DNA of 36,091 nt from Candidatus Moranbacteria bacterium GW2011_GWA2_39_41 (GCA_000995125.1 LBXA01000003.1:1-36091); one strand, 5' to 3'; counted from the stretch's first letter, positions 1-9,777 are shown. Notes: generated by a model not told the origin, from the letters alone. Translations and numbers: made by a program.

Positions 1-96
1 CATGGAGATAGCCTTAATTGTTTAGCTATCTCCAAGATTAGATTTTAAATGATAAATCGACTAGGGCAATCATTAGATTTTGGATGAGTTACTGCG
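1..96. repeat. Left copy of a 96-bp perfect terminal inverted repeat
   Basis: Bases 1-96 equal the reverse complement of 35996-36091; identity ends at base 97. Contains an internal 10-bp stem hairpin (3-12/25-34) and a direct repeat attagatttt (37-46, 72-81). Confidence 0.97.
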
Positions 97-101
97 TAGC
101 A

Positions 102-130
102 TTGACTTTAGTGTAGATAATTGATAAACT
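102..130 (+). promoter_or_regulatory. Predicted sigma70-type promoter of rpmH
   Basis: TTGACT (102-107), 17-nt spacer, TAAACT (125-130), 45 nt upstream of the rpmH start. Confidence 0.55.
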
Positions 131-174
131 CTTAAATAGTAAATAAAGGATAATTTATAAGTTTATATAACACT

Positions 175-312
175 ATGAGCCAGACATATCAACCCTCAAG
201 TACTCGACGAAAAAATAGACACGGTTTTCGTAAAAGAAACGAAACCGCGACTGGTCAAGCTGTGCTTAAAAGACGTCGAACAAAGGGTCGAAAACGACTA
301 ACTACGGTTTAA
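175..312 (+). CDS. rpmH: 50S ribosomal protein L34
   Basis: Translates to [45 protein letters not shown], typical L34; directly upstream of rnpA. Too short for the supplied ORF track. Confidence 0.95.
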   Translation: MSQTYQPSSTRRKNRHGFRKRNETATGQAVLKRRRTKGRKRLTTV

Positions 313-330
313 TTAACCTAAGTTTGTAGC

Positions 331-693
331 ATGTTACCCTTTAAAAACCGTCTAACTAGAAAAAAAGATCACGAACAAGTTCAAAAGCTTGGTAATTTCG
401 TGTCTCTAGATAACATCGCCATCAAGTTCATGCCCAATGACTTGCGCGATGTGCGGGTGGGCATTGTGGTGGGTTTGAAATATTCAAAAAAAGCCGTTGA
501 AAGAAACCTAGTTAAGAGAATGATTCGAGAAATTGTTCAGGCAGAATTGAAAAATATGGAAAAAGGTGTGGACATTGTGATTATGGCTAGAAAGCGGGAA
601 GAAGAAAAGACTCGTAACATCAATTTCAAGAAAAACATCCAAGAGGCATTGACTCGCGGACAACTATTAATAAAAACCAAAGAAAAAATCTAA
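331..693 (+). CDS. rnpA: Ribonuclease P protein component
   Basis: RnpA-like basic protein with KKAVERNLVKRMIRE; position after rpmH. Confidence 0.93.
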   Translation: MLPFKNRLTRKKDHEQVQKLGNFVSLDNIAIKFMPNDLRDVRVGIVVGLKYSKKAVERNLVKRMIREIVQAELKNMEKGVDIVIMARKREEEKTRNINFKKNIQEALTRGQLLIKTKEKI

Positions 694-706
694 ACATAAC
701 AAAAAA

Positions 707-1456
707 ATGGGAAATCTATTTGACATTGCTATTTATAATCCAATCTACAATCTACTGATTTTTATTTATAATATCATACCTGATTTTGGAGTTGCTATTA
801 TTCTTGTTACTGTTTTTATAAAATTTTTACTGATTCCATTGAGTAAAAAACAAATTGAATCACAGAAAAAAATGCAGGAATTGCAGCCAAAAATCAAGGA
901 AATTCAAGCTAAACATAAAAATGACAAAGAAAAGCAAAGTCGCGCGATGATGGAATTGTACAAAGAAAGTAAGTCCAATCCCTTCTCTGGTTGCTTGCCG
1001 ATGATAGTACAGTTGGTATTTCTAATCGCTATTTATCGAGTGTTGTTTAATATTTCTGAAGCGGGATTGATCGTTAGTAGCGCTGATTTGTATGCATTTA
1101 TTCAAAATCCAGGACAAATCAATAAAATGTTTTTGGGGATGGTGGATCTTTCTTCCGCGATAAACTTCTCTGAGATCGGACTTAGTAGTTTACCGCATAT
1201 TATCCTGGTTATTTTGGCAGCTGGAGCACAATTTTTGCAAACAAAGATGATGATGGCCAAGCAAGTGATGATACCTAGCAAGGCTGGTGAAACTGATTTC
1301 GCTCAGATTATGTCTAAACAGATGTTATTTCTTGGACCAATTATGACATTGTTTATTGGTATCAAATTTCCGGCTGGATTAGCGTTATATTGGTTAGTTT
1401 CAACTGGTTTTATGCTTATTCAGCAGAAGCAGATGGAGAAAAATGAAAAAGCATAA
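707..1456 (+). CDS. yidC: YidC/Oxa1 family membrane protein insertase
   Basis: Family-typical segments (IESQKKMQELQPKIKEIQAKHKND, NPFSGCLPMIVQ, PAGLALYWLVS) and synteny. Confidence 0.95.
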   Translation: MGNLFDIAIYNPIYNLLIFIYNIIPDFGVAIILVTVFIKFLLIPLSKKQIESQKKMQELQPKIKEIQAKHKNDKEKQSRAMMELYKESKSNPFSGCLPMIVQLVFLIAIYRVLFNISEAGLIVSSADLYAFIQNPGQINKMFLGMVDLSSAINFSEIGLSSLPHIILVILAAGAQFLQTKMMMAKQVMIPSKAGETDFAQIMSKQMLFLGPIMTLFIGIKFPAGLALYWLVSTGFMLIQQKQMEKNEKA

Positions 1457-1536
1457 TTTAGATAATTTGTTAATACCTGCATTACAGTAAGAAAAGAAAG
1501 CGAAAGCATCTTTAGTTGGTGTGGGGATAAATATAT

Positions 1537-2037
1537 ATGGAAAATCAACAAGAACGAAGTTTGGAAGAGGTGGTGCGTGAAGCTGTAGAAGGTTTATTGC
1601 AAAAGATGGGATTTGATTGTGAAATCGAAGTTGCTCGAGAAAAAGAAGAAGAAAAAAATGGTGAAATCAAAGAGGTGGTTGTTTGCAATATCAAAACCGA
1701 AGAATCAAATTTTTTGATTGGTCAGTATGGTGTGAACTTGCAGTCCTTGCAACACATTGCGCGAATTTTAGTGAGAAAACAGGCTGATGATCGCGCCAAT
1801 TTCATTTTAGACGTTAATCACTATCGCAAAGAAAAAAACATTTCTATTGTGACGCTAGCTAAAAATGTAGCCGAACAGGCTTTGAATGAAAAAAGAGCGA
1901 TTGTATTTCGTCCAATGTCGCCCTATGAACGTCGTTTGGTGCATATGGAGCTTTCTAAGAACTCAGCTGTTGTCACCGAAAGTATTGGTGAAGGCGAAGA
2001 CCGCAAAGTTGTGGTCAAACCCGCGGAGATTGTTTAA
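1537..2037 (+). CDS. khpB: Jag/KhpB family RNA-binding protein (KH + R3H domains)
   Basis: Jag-like sequence with LIGQYGVNLQSLQHIARI and MSPYERRLVHMELS; follows yidC. Confidence 0.9.
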   Translation: MENQQERSLEEVVREAVEGLLQKMGFDCEIEVAREKEEEKNGEIKEVVVCNIKTEESNFLIGQYGVNLQSLQHIARILVRKQADDRANFILDVNHYRKEKNISIVTLAKNVAEQALNEKRAIVFRPMSPYERRLVHMELSKNSAVVTESIGEGEDRKVVVKPAEIV

Positions 2038-2056
2038 AATTGTATTCACTGAGGTC

Positions 2057-2141
2057 GACTGTCCACAAGCGTTGGACACCAAGTGTCTCTCATTTTTGAT
2101 GCCCATCGGACACTCGGTGTCTAAATGTTGAGCGGACAGTC
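2057..2141. repeat. Imperfect inverted-repeat element (REP/MITE-like) after jag
   Basis: gactgtcc (2057-2064) pairs with ggacagtc (2134-2141); inner ggacaccaagtgtc (2074-2087) pairs with gacactcggtgtct (2109-2122) with two mismatches; right arm holds palindrome agcggacagtccgct. Confidence 0.75.
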
Positions 2142-2168
2142 CGCTGAATAAAATATAGAAATAAACTT

Positions 2169-3611
2169 ATGGTTATTGCTCGAAAAATAGCCTATAACGT
2201 AGTTGTTAGCACAGTTGCTAAGGTGCTTTCGACAATTCTAGCTCTCGTATCCATTGGATTTATTACGAGATATTTAGGCAAAGAAGGTTTCGGAAATTAC
2301 GCCACGGTATTGGCGTTTTTGTCTTTTTTTGCGGCTGTTTCTGATTTAGGTTTATATTATATTACAACGCGAGAAATTTCTCGCGCTGGCGCGGATGAGG
2401 AAAAAATTTTGGGCAACATTTTTTCCATTCGCCTACTTTCTAGCCTAGCAATCTTCTTGATTTCCCCAATTGTTACCTTGTTTTTCTCATATCCAAAAGA
2501 AGTTAATGAAGGCATCATTATTGTCGCCGCTTCCTTTCTCTTTTCTTCCAGCTATCAAATTCTAAACGGAGTTTTCCAAAAGAATTTGGCCATGGACAAA
2601 GTGGCGGTGGGAGAGCTCATTGGAAAAATTGTGCAAGTGGCGGTGGTTATCACGGCAGTTAAAATGCAATTGGGTTTTGCCTGGATCATTTCATCCCTTT
2701 TATTTAATATGTTTGCGAGTTTCTTAATAGTTTTCTTTTGGGCTAAAAAGTATGTGCGCATTCATCTGCGCTTTGATTTTGATTATTGGAAGCTTTTTTT
2801 GAAAGAATCAATGCCAATGGGGGTGGCGACTATCATAACCTTTGCCTATTTCAAAATGGACACCATTCTGTTGTCAGTGATGAAGACTGGTTCAGACGTA
2901 GGAATTTATAACGCGGCGTATAAGGTTTTGGAGAATATTACTTTTTTCCCAGCGATGATCGCAGGCCTGGTTATGCCAATCCTAGCGCATAGCATTTTTA
3001 TTAATCGAGATAGATTTGAGGAAATATCCAATAAAACTTTTAAAGTTTTTGTAATTTTAGTTGTGCCATTGGTAGTGGGCGTGTTGTTTTTAGCTGATGA
3101 CGTGATTCGTCTGATTGGTGGCGCGGGTTTTGTGGAGTCGGGACAAGTCTTGCGCATTTTGGTGTTTGCTTTGGCTTTTATTTTCTTTGGTCAATTTTTC
3201 AACACACTTCTCATTGTGGGTAATTTACAAAAAAGATTGATGTGGACACTGGGAATTGCTGCTGTAGCCAATATTACTTTAAACTTAATTTTTATTCCTA
3301 AATTTTCCTACACGGCAGCAGCTTATATATCAGCCATTACCGAATTCATTGTGGTGCTGTTAACGGCCTATATGACGATGAAGAAGCTGAAATACAAGCC
3401 GTCTCTAGCAAAAACCCCAGTGATTGTTTTAGCGGGGGTTGTGATGGCAGTTCCACTTTTCGTTTTTAAAGGGTATAATTTCTTTGTGCTGGCGATTGGA
3501 AGTTCAATAATCTATTTTATAGCCTTGTGGCTTTTCAAGGCCATTGAAACTTCTGAAATAACCAGCCTAATTAGTAAAAAAGGCGTACAGGAATATGACG
3601 AACTACCCTAA
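2169..3611 (+). CDS. Oligosaccharide flippase family (Wzx-like) membrane protein
   Basis: Multi-TM protein with N-terminal ...STILALVSIGFITRYLGKEGFGNYATVLAFLSFFAAVSDLGLYYITTREI typical of polysaccharide flippases. Confidence 0.88.
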   Translation: MVIARKIAYNVVVSTVAKVLSTILALVSIGFITRYLGKEGFGNYATVLAFLSFFAAVSDLGLYYITTREISRAGADEEKILGNIFSIRLLSSLAIFLISPIVTLFFSYPKEVNEGIIIVAASFLFSSSYQILNGVFQKNLAMDKVAVGELIGKIVQVAVVITAVKMQLGFAWIISSLLFNMFASFLIVFFWAKKYVRIHLRFDFDYWKLFLKESMPMGVATIITFAYFKMDTILLSVMKTGSDVGIYNAAYKVLENITFFPAMIAGLVMPILAHSIFINRDRFEEISNKTFKVFVILVVPLVVGVLFLADDVIRLIGGAGFVESGQVLRILVFALAFIFFGQFFNTLLIVGNLQKRLMWTLGIAAVANITLNLIFIPKFSYTAAAYISAITEFIVVLLTAYMTMKKLKYKPSLAKTPVIVLAGVVMAVPLFVFKGYNFFVLAIGSSIIYFIALWLFKAIETSEITSLISKKGVQEYDELP

Positions 3612-3634
3612 CTAAGAGTAGTTCTAAAAGTATT

Positions 3635-4543
3635 ATGGAAAAAGAAATAATAGGCGCAGGAATAAAGTCCGGCGTCAGGGTAAACCCTAAGGTATTCATA
3701 GTCATTTTGAATTATAACGGCAAGGATGTCATTAAAAAATGCTTAACGAGTGTTTTCAAGTTGGATTATCCAAATTTGGAAGTTGTTTTGGTGGACAATA
3801 ATTCGATTGATGGCTCTTTGGAGATGGTGAAATCTAGCTTTTCCAAAATAAATTTCATTAAAAATGAAGAGAATTTAGGTTTTGGTGCGGGCAATAATAT
3901 TGGTATTCGTTTCGCTTTGGAGCGGATGGCTGACTTTGTGTTGTTGCTCAATAATGACACTGAAGTGGAAAAAGATTTTTTGACCAAATTGATTGATGTG
4001 GCGCAAGTTGATGAAAAAGTTGGAATTTTGAGTCCAGTTATCTTTGATGGCAATTCAAAAAAAGTTTGGTTTTCTGGTGGAAAAATCGACTGGTTGCGTA
4101 TGCGCACGCAACATTTGCAAAAAATTCAAACTGAAGATTATTATAGCTCAGATTTCATAGCTGGTTGCAGTATGTTGGTGCGGGCGGAAGTTTTCAAAAA
4201 AATCGGCTTGTTTGATGAGGATTTTTTTCTATATTGGGAAGATGCTGACTTTAGTTTGCGAGCGAAAAGAGCGGGTTTTGCCAATTCGGTGGTATCTGGC
4301 AGTTGGATCTATCATTTTGAAAAAAGTGAACAAGCTAAGAGCAATAAGATTTATTGGCTAGTGATTTCTGGCTTGATATTTTTCAAGAAAAACACGCCCT
4401 TTTGGTTGAAGCCCTGGGTAAAAATATACGCAATGATTCGAAAAATAAAAAACTGGCTGGATATTAAATTTGGAAAGAAGGAGTTGGCACTAACAGTGCA
4501 AAAGGCTTACAAAGATTATCAGTCTTATGCAAAACTCAAATAA
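3635..4543 (+). CDS. Glycosyltransferase family 2 protein
   Basis: VFIVILNYNGKDVIKKCLTSV, VDNNSIDGS, LLLNNDTEV motifs. Confidence 0.92.
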   Translation: MEKEIIGAGIKSGVRVNPKVFIVILNYNGKDVIKKCLTSVFKLDYPNLEVVLVDNNSIDGSLEMVKSSFSKINFIKNEENLGFGAGNNIGIRFALERMADFVLLLNNDTEVEKDFLTKLIDVAQVDEKVGILSPVIFDGNSKKVWFSGGKIDWLRMRTQHLQKIQTEDYYSSDFIAGCSMLVRAEVFKKIGLFDEDFFLYWEDADFSLRAKRAGFANSVVSGSWIYHFEKSEQAKSNKIYWLVISGLIFFKKNTPFWLKPWVKIYAMIRKIKNWLDIKFGKKELALTVQKAYKDYQSYAKLK

Positions 4544-5309
4544 ACTATCCATTATTATTGTAAATTATCATAGCGAGAAATATTTAGATAAATGTTTGTC
4601 ATCGATTTATGGTGTGTGGGGGCAGGACTTGGAAATAATTATTGTGAATAACGATATTGCTGAATCATTGCAAAACATTATAGAAAAATTTCCAGCAGTG
4701 AAGATCATTCAGCAAAAAGAAAATGTCGGCTTTGGTCGAGCACATAATGCTGGGGCACAAATAACCAAGGGTAAGTATTTATTATTTTTGAATCCAGACA
4801 CGATTATTGTTAATGATGCGACAGATATTTTGAATAAGTTTGAGCAAGATAATAGTGTTGGAATAATCGGAGCTAAGCTGGTGAATTCTGAAGGCAAGAA
4901 TCAATCTTGGAGCGTAGGTTATGAGGCGACTTTGTGGAATATATTAAAAAACAAGCTGGGCTTTCCAGAAAGTAGAAGGATCTGGGAAAGTGCACAAACA
5001 CAAGAAGTCGAATGGACGAGTGGCGGTTCAATGTTTATTCGCAAGGAAATTTTTGCAGAAGTTGGCGGATTTGATGAAAAGTTTTTTTTGTATTTTGAGG
5101 ATATGGATTTGTGTAAACGAGTGTGTAAAATTGGTAAAAAAGTACTCTATTTTCCGAGTGTTCGGATAGAACATATTGAGGGTGGTAGTGTTGAAAACAA
5201 AAATAAACAAAAAAAAGACTATTATGCTTCGCAGGATTATTATTTCAGCAAACATTTTGGATTAATCCAATCTGTGTTGATAAGATTGTTGCGAAAACTT
5301 TTTGTTTAA
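4527..5309 (+). CDS. Glycosyltransferase family 2 protein
   Basis: LSIIIVNYHSEKYLDKCL, LFLNPDTII, GGFDEKFFLYFEDMDLCKR motifs; overlaps the previous gene by 17 nt. Confidence 0.92.
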   Translation: MQNSNKLSIIIVNYHSEKYLDKCLSSIYGVWGQDLEIIIVNNDIAESLQNIIEKFPAVKIIQQKENVGFGRAHNAGAQITKGKYLLFLNPDTIIVNDATDILNKFEQDNSVGIIGAKLVNSEGKNQSWSVGYEATLWNILKNKLGFPESRRIWESAQTQEVEWTSGGSMFIRKEIFAEVGGFDEKFFLYFEDMDLCKRVCKIGKKVLYFPSVRIEHIEGGSVENKNKQKKDYYASQDYYFSKHFGLIQSVLIRLLRKLFV

Positions 5310-6630
5310 TAAGCTTTCTAAAAGCGCCATGTTTAATATATTCTTGTTGATACTTTTATACTTACCATTTCAATTGGCACTGAATCCAGTTAGCGGAGTT
5401 GATTTGGCGTCTATTCGTGTGCTAATTTTGGCATTATTTTTTGTTTGGTTGGCACAAGGACTAAAAAAGAAGAGCATCCAGTTGAATAATAATTTACAAA
5501 CCTGGCTCGTGGCATCTTTTTTATTTCTGAATTTATTTTCTGCGTTGGTAGCGAGAAATTCAGATTGGTCAGTGCGTAAGTTGTTGTTTTTGTTTTCCAT
5601 TTTTCCAATTTATTTTGTGGCGAGTCAATTGATTTCGAGCAGAGAGCGCTTGTACAAGGTTGTTAGAGTAATAGTTGTGAGTGCCTCAGGGATTGCTGTG
5701 ATTGGTATCGTGCAATTTTTATTGCAATTTGCAATTGGCTGGAAGAGTACCTTTGCTTTTTGGGCTAAGTTTGTGATAATGCCATTTTTGGGTAGCAGTT
5801 TCGGCGAAGCGGTGTTGAAAAACCCCAGCTGGCTAGTCAATATTGGCGGACAAACCTATCTGCGTGCCACGTCACTCTTTCCAGATCCGCATATGTTGGC
5901 TTTTTATTTGGGTTTGTCCTTGCCACTCGCCTTTTGGCTGATGTTGTACACAGACAAAAGAAAAAAACTAGCTATGCTGGGTTGTTGTTTGATTTTAATA
6001 GCAGATTTGTTGACTTTTTCTCGTGGTGGGTATATTGGGCTATCTTTCGGTTTGATTTTTGTGGGCATTTTCTTCTGGAAAAAAATAGAACACAAATATA
6101 AAATAGTGACAGCAGGTGTTTTGCTGGCGGGCTTGTTGATTATGCTGGTTCCATCGCCAATTTCACAGAGATTTGTGTCCAGTTTTGATTTACAAGAAGG
6201 TTCTAATCAGGGTCGATTGGCTATGTGGGAAAAAGCCACTGAAGTGATTGCTCAACATCCGCTTTTGGGGGTTGGCATTGGTAATTATTCGCTGGAAGTG
6301 AATCCAACAGCAACTTATCGCAACTCAATTTATGCCCATAACACGTATTTGGATATTGCTGTTGAAACGGGCATAGTAAATATGTTGGTTTGGCTGGGAA
6401 TTTTGTTGGTGACAGGTCTGGGCTTTTTACAAAAATCCAAACACGAAAATCTCTTCTTTTTCGGTGCAATTAGTTTAGTTATTTTTTCGGTGCATTCTTT
6501 GGTTGAAACGGCTATCTATTCTCCGGTGGTACTCACGCTATTTTTAATTATTATAAGTTTTTATAATGTAGAGACGAGGCATTGCCTCGTCTCTACGGGA
6601 CAGGCGAAACAAAATGAAAAAATTGTTTAA
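5302..6630 (+). CDS. O-antigen ligase/polymerase-like membrane protein
   Basis: Multi-TM; GRLAMWEKATEVIAQHPLLGVGIGNYSLEV...YAHNTYLDIAVETGI typical of Wzy/WaaL family. C-terminal tail carries VETRHCLVST. Confidence 0.85.
   Translation: MFNKLSKSAMFNIFLLILLYLPFQLALNPVSGVDLASIRVLILALFFVWLAQGLKKKSIQLNNNLQTWLVASFLFLNLFSALVARNSDWSVRKLLFLFSIFPIYFVASQLISSRERLYKVVRVIVVSASGIAVIGIVQFLLQFAIGWKSTFAFWAKFVIMPFLGSSFGEAVLKNPSWLVNIGGQTYLRATSLFPDPHMLAFYLGLSLPLAFWLMLYTDKRKKLAMLGCCLILIADLLTFSRGGYIGLSFGLIFVGIFFWKKIEHKYKIVTAGVLLAGLLIMLVPSPISQRFVSSFDLQEGSNQGRLAMWEKATEVIAQHPLLGVGIGNYSLEVNPTATYRNSIYAHNTYLDIAVETGIVNMLVWLGILLVTGLGFLQKSKHENLFFFGAISLVIFSVHSLVETAIYSPVVLTLFLIIISFYNVETRHCLVSTGQAKQNEKIV
6568..6596. repeat. 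Palindromic element copy 1, in-frame in CDS
   Basis: gtagagacgaggca-t-tgcctcgtctctac; encodes VETRHCLVST with the following G. Confidence 0.95.
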
Positions 6631-7801
6631 TCTAGAAAATTTTATATTTATTACTATAATTTGCATGCCGCTTTATTTAGTAAAGCTGACTATTTGGGGT
6701 GTGCCGACGAATATTTTTGAGCTGATGGCAATGATTGCAATAATAGTGTTCCTGAGTGGGTCTGTGGGCTCAAAAATTGAGTTGAGAGACTATAGAAAGT
6801 ACTTTGCACCCTTGATTGCTATAATTCTTGGATTGCTCATTTCAACACTCTACAATGGCGCCTATCGCGCCGGATTTGGCATAATAAAGAGCTGGTTTGT
6901 TGTTCCCGTTGTTTTTGCTTTTGTGGCAGTGGAAGTGTTGCACAAGACAAAAGAAAAAAATATATTAAACGCTATATATTTTTCAGCTTTGGGTGTGGCG
7001 TTTATTGCCATAGGCTATTTTTTCTCGGGAATAGTGACTTTTGATGGTCGTTTGCAAGCCATCTTCAACTCGCCAAATTATCTGGCTATGTTTTTGGTGC
7101 CAGCTATCGTGATTGGAGTGGCTAAATTTAATAAAAATAAGAAGTTTTATGTGCTTACTCTTCTGATTATATTGAGCGCGCTGTATCTAACATTTTCCTA
7201 TGCTGCTTGGCTGGCAGTAGCTGTCTCATTGATAGTCGTATTTTTTAAAAAAGAAGTAGAGACGAGGCACTGCCTCGTCTCTACGGAGATTTCAAAAAAA
7301 CTTTTTTGGGCAGCACTTGTTGGTTTGTTGATTATTTTTTTGCAGATGGGCTCTGATAAAATGCAAAATCTAATGCATATGGACAGCAGATCATCATTAG
7401 CATCACGCGTGATGATTTGGCACTCAGCTGGGAAGATAATCGTTGATAATCCAATAATGGGTATTGGTCCAGGTAATTTTCAAAATAAGTATTTAGAATA
7501 TCAAAAATACTTCCCGCCATATTTGGAATGGGCAGTGCCTGAGCCACATAATATTTTGCTGGCTTTTTGGTTGCAGGCTGGAATCTTTGGACTGATTGGT
7601 TTTATGTGGTTGATAATTCAGTGGCTTAGAGATTTGATTAAAAGAACTGATGGCGTGGCTAGTATTGGCATAGCGATTATGGTAGGCATTTTGATTCACG
7701 GACTTTTTGACACAACGTATTTTAAAAATGATTTAGCAGTTGTGTTTTGGCTGGTTATCTTCTCAACAATAAAAAATCGCTCCAGCATATTGGAGCGATA
7801 A
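6614..7801 (+). CDS. O-antigen ligase/polymerase-like membrane protein
   Basis: Multi-TM; SRVMIWHSAGKIIVDNPIMGIGPGNFQNKY...EPHNILLAFWLQAGIFG. Contains internal VETRHCLVST. Confidence 0.85.
   Translation: MKKLFNLENFIFITIICMPLYLVKLTIWGVPTNIFELMAMIAIIVFLSGSVGSKIELRDYRKYFAPLIAIILGLLISTLYNGAYRAGFGIIKSWFVVPVVFAFVAVEVLHKTKEKNILNAIYFSALGVAFIAIGYFFSGIVTFDGRLQAIFNSPNYLAMFLVPAIVIGVAKFNKNKKFYVLTLLIILSALYLTFSYAAWLAVAVSLIVVFFKKEVETRHCLVSTEISKKLFWAALVGLLIIFLQMGSDKMQNLMHMDSRSSLASRVMIWHSAGKIIVDNPIMGIGPGNFQNKYLEYQKYFPPYLEWAVPEPHNILLAFWLQAGIFGLIGFMWLIIQWLRDLIKRTDGVASIGIAIMVGILIHGLFDTTYFKNDLAVVFWLVIFSTIKNRSSILER
7256..7284. repeat. Palindromic element copy 2, in-frame in CDS
   Basis: gtagagacgaggca-c-tgcctcgtctctac; same reading frame as copy 1. 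Confidence 0.95.
7776..7799 (-). terminator. Intrinsic terminator for the - strand gene 7807-8952, located inside the + strand CDS end
   Basis: 9-bp stem atcgctcca/tggagcgat; on the - strand it is followed by ttttttatt. Confidence 0.75.
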
Positions 7802-7806
7802 TGAAC

Positions 7807-8952
7807 TTATAATGAAATGCGATAGAGCTTGCCATCTATTTTATTCAAGAAAAATAGCATGCTTTCATCGGAGTTAAGAAATAAGTTAGTGGCATCATAT
7901 GCCTGAGTTATTTTGTCTAGGTCAACTAGGCGAGTTTTTTCTCCGGTTGTTGTGTTCACCATCCAGAAGGTGTCATTGGTGGTAATTTTGTGAGTATTGT
8001 AATCATTTGGCATTGTAGCATCACTTGGAATGGATCCCGGCAATGCATAATAGATGTTTTTATTGTTTTTAGACCACGCACATTTAGAGACCAATGTTGG
8101 AATGCCAAGCGTTTTATATTCTCCTCCTGAATTATTCATAATTCCAAGTTGCATTTTCAGGCCACCAGATGTTTCTACACTACTTTCGAGCAACATATTG
8201 CCATCAGAACTCCATAGATAATCAGCGCCAAATTTTTCGCTAGCTATAGTTTTCAGTTCACCGCCAAAAATTGGCACGGATTGCAAAAGCGTTTTATTGA
8301 ATGAATCCGGTTTGCTCCAAAAAGAAATCAAACCTGTTTTTGGAATGGCTGCGATAGAAATGTTTTTTAGAGTAAGGTTAATAATTTTTTCCCAATTTGA
8401 TCCATCCGGATCAGCAATGTTTAAGGTTCTTTCTTTGGTTTTGGGATTAAAATATTTGTAGATTATTTTATTATTGCTTTGCCAAGTGACGGTATCCAAG
8501 TTGTCTTTTAATTGTACACCTTTATTTTGTGTATAGTCATAATAAAAGAATTTGGAGGACAGACTGTCAATAGGGAATGTTGAGATAACCCGAGACCTAT
8601 CCGATGACCAATTGATGCTGGAAAGATTCACCAGCTCTCTGTTGGAAATAGATCGAGTAGTGTTATTTGAAATGTTTAGTTCAAAAGCTTTTCCAGTAGC
8701 TTTGGAGTAGTATTTAATGGCATTTCCATCGGCTGAAAGAGTCGGCGATATAATTGCTTCATCGGTTAGCGCTAGGATTGTTGGGCTTTTGGAGGCAACT
8801 ATATCTGTTATTGCAGTGGTGTCAGACAGAGTGTTTATAGCTGAATCTAGCGAAGCAGGCTTTTGAAAGGAAATAATATAGACGCCCCAAAGAAGTAAAA
8901 TTACAAGAAGAATAATGGAGGAGGTTAAAAAAATTTTTTTAGCTAATGACAT
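7807..8952 (-). CDS. Membrane-anchored TolB-like/beta-propeller-type protein
   Basis: N-terminal TM segment; repeated WSSD-type segments (INWSSDRSRVIS, YLWSSDGNMLLES). Confidence 0.55.
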   Translation of the reverse strand: MSLAKKIFLTSSIILLVILLLWGVYIISFQKPASLDSAINTLSDTTAITDIVASKSPTILALTDEAIISPTLSADGNAIKYYSKATGKAFELNISNNTTRSISNRELVNLSSINWSSDRSRVISTFPIDSLSSKFFYYDYTQNKGVQLKDNLDTVTWQSNNKIIYKYFNPKTKERTLNIADPDGSNWEKIINLTLKNISIAAIPKTGLISFWSKPDSFNKTLLQSVPIFGGELKTIASEKFGADYLWSSDGNMLLESSVETSGGLKMQLGIMNNSGGEYKTLGIPTLVSKCAWSKNNKNIYYALPGSIPSDATMPNDYNTHKITTNDTFWMVNTTTGEKTRLVDLDKITQAYDATNLFLNSDESMLFFLNKIDGKLYRISL

Positions 8953-8970
8953 AGATCAGTATTTTAAATA

Positions 8971-9777
8971 TTATTTATTGACATGAAAAGAGGCGCTGGT
9001 CATTGTGGCATAAGTTTTGCAAGGAATTCCTTTGGCCGTAAAAGGCGCGCAGTTATTGCTTTCGTAGGTATATGAGCTAAATCCAGCTGCCTTGAGTGCA
9101 TCAGATAATATTTTTACATCATTTATATTAGCGCCACTACCAGCAATCAAATTGACATCGGCACAAGTTCCATTTGTGTGACATGAACTAGCATGATTGA
9201 CTGTGGGTGGCCAAGGCTCAGTTATTCTCCATGAAGCAGAGCTGTTGACTGTTTTTAGCTTTGCAATAAGTTCTGAATTTAAATAACACGGAGTTTCTTT
9301 GCAAGTCAAATCAGTTACTTGATGACAATCAATGCAAGCAGCGCACTTAGTGTTTGGTTTGCAATCTGCTGGCACGCCAGGCGTACCAGGTGCAGTCGAA
9401 GCCGTCGGTGACACAGCTGGCGCACGCAACTTAACTAAATTCGGATTAATTTCATATAACAACAAATAAGAAACTAAAGCTAAAATCAAACCAATGATAG
9501 CATCGGTAATCACAGCCTTAGCTTTCTCGGCGCTAGCCACATTAGCTGCTGACATAATATACATGTAACCACCAATAGTTATCATGAGTAGTGCGGAAAC
9601 TCCAACTGCCCAAATCCCAAACTTGTAAACCGCGGAGATATAGCTATAAAAATTATTCTCTGGAGTAAATCCAGGAATCTGTTCCATCGGCGCATAATTA
9701 AAACTCGCCGCTAGAGTTAGGGCTGGAAAGATTAGCAGAACAAGAATAACAATGGATAGAGAATATTTGTTTTTCAT
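8971..9777 (-). CDS. VirB2-like two-TM module fused to an M15 (D-Ala-D-Ala carboxypeptidase-like) peptidase domain
   Basis: Signal/TM + FNYAPMEQIPGF...YKFGIWAVGVSALLMITIGGYMYIMSAANVASAEKAKAVITDAIIGLILALVSYLLLYEINP; C-terminus SSCHTNGTCADVNL...SASFHVNK resembles the M15 metal-binding pattern. Confidence 0.65.
   Translation of the reverse strand: MKNKYSLSIVILVLLIFPALTLAASFNYAPMEQIPGFTPENNFYSYISAVYKFGIWAVGVSALLMITIGGYMYIMSAANVASAEKAKAVITDAIIGLILALVSYLLLYEINPNLVKLRAPAVSPTASTAPGTPGVPADCKPNTKCAACIDCHQVTDLTCKETPCYLNSELIAKLKTVNSSASWRITEPWPPTVNHASSCHTNGTCADVNLIAGSGANINDVKILSDALKAAGFSSYTYESNNCAPFTAKGIPCKTYATMTSASFHVNK
9392..9726. repeat. Duplicated DNA segment (copy A) encoding the VirB2-like module
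   Basis: Near-identical to 10961-11300, including a long exact run beginning gcagtcgaagccgtcggtgacacagctggcgcacgc. Confidence 0.9.

Noticed and set aside
1-175. oriC next to rpmH
   Set aside because: dnaA is outside the window and no DnaA-box cluster is seen in bases 1-175.
1886-2131. 81-aa ORF overlapping the jag 3' end
   Set aside because: Out-of-frame overlap running into the inverted-repeat element; no recognisable family.
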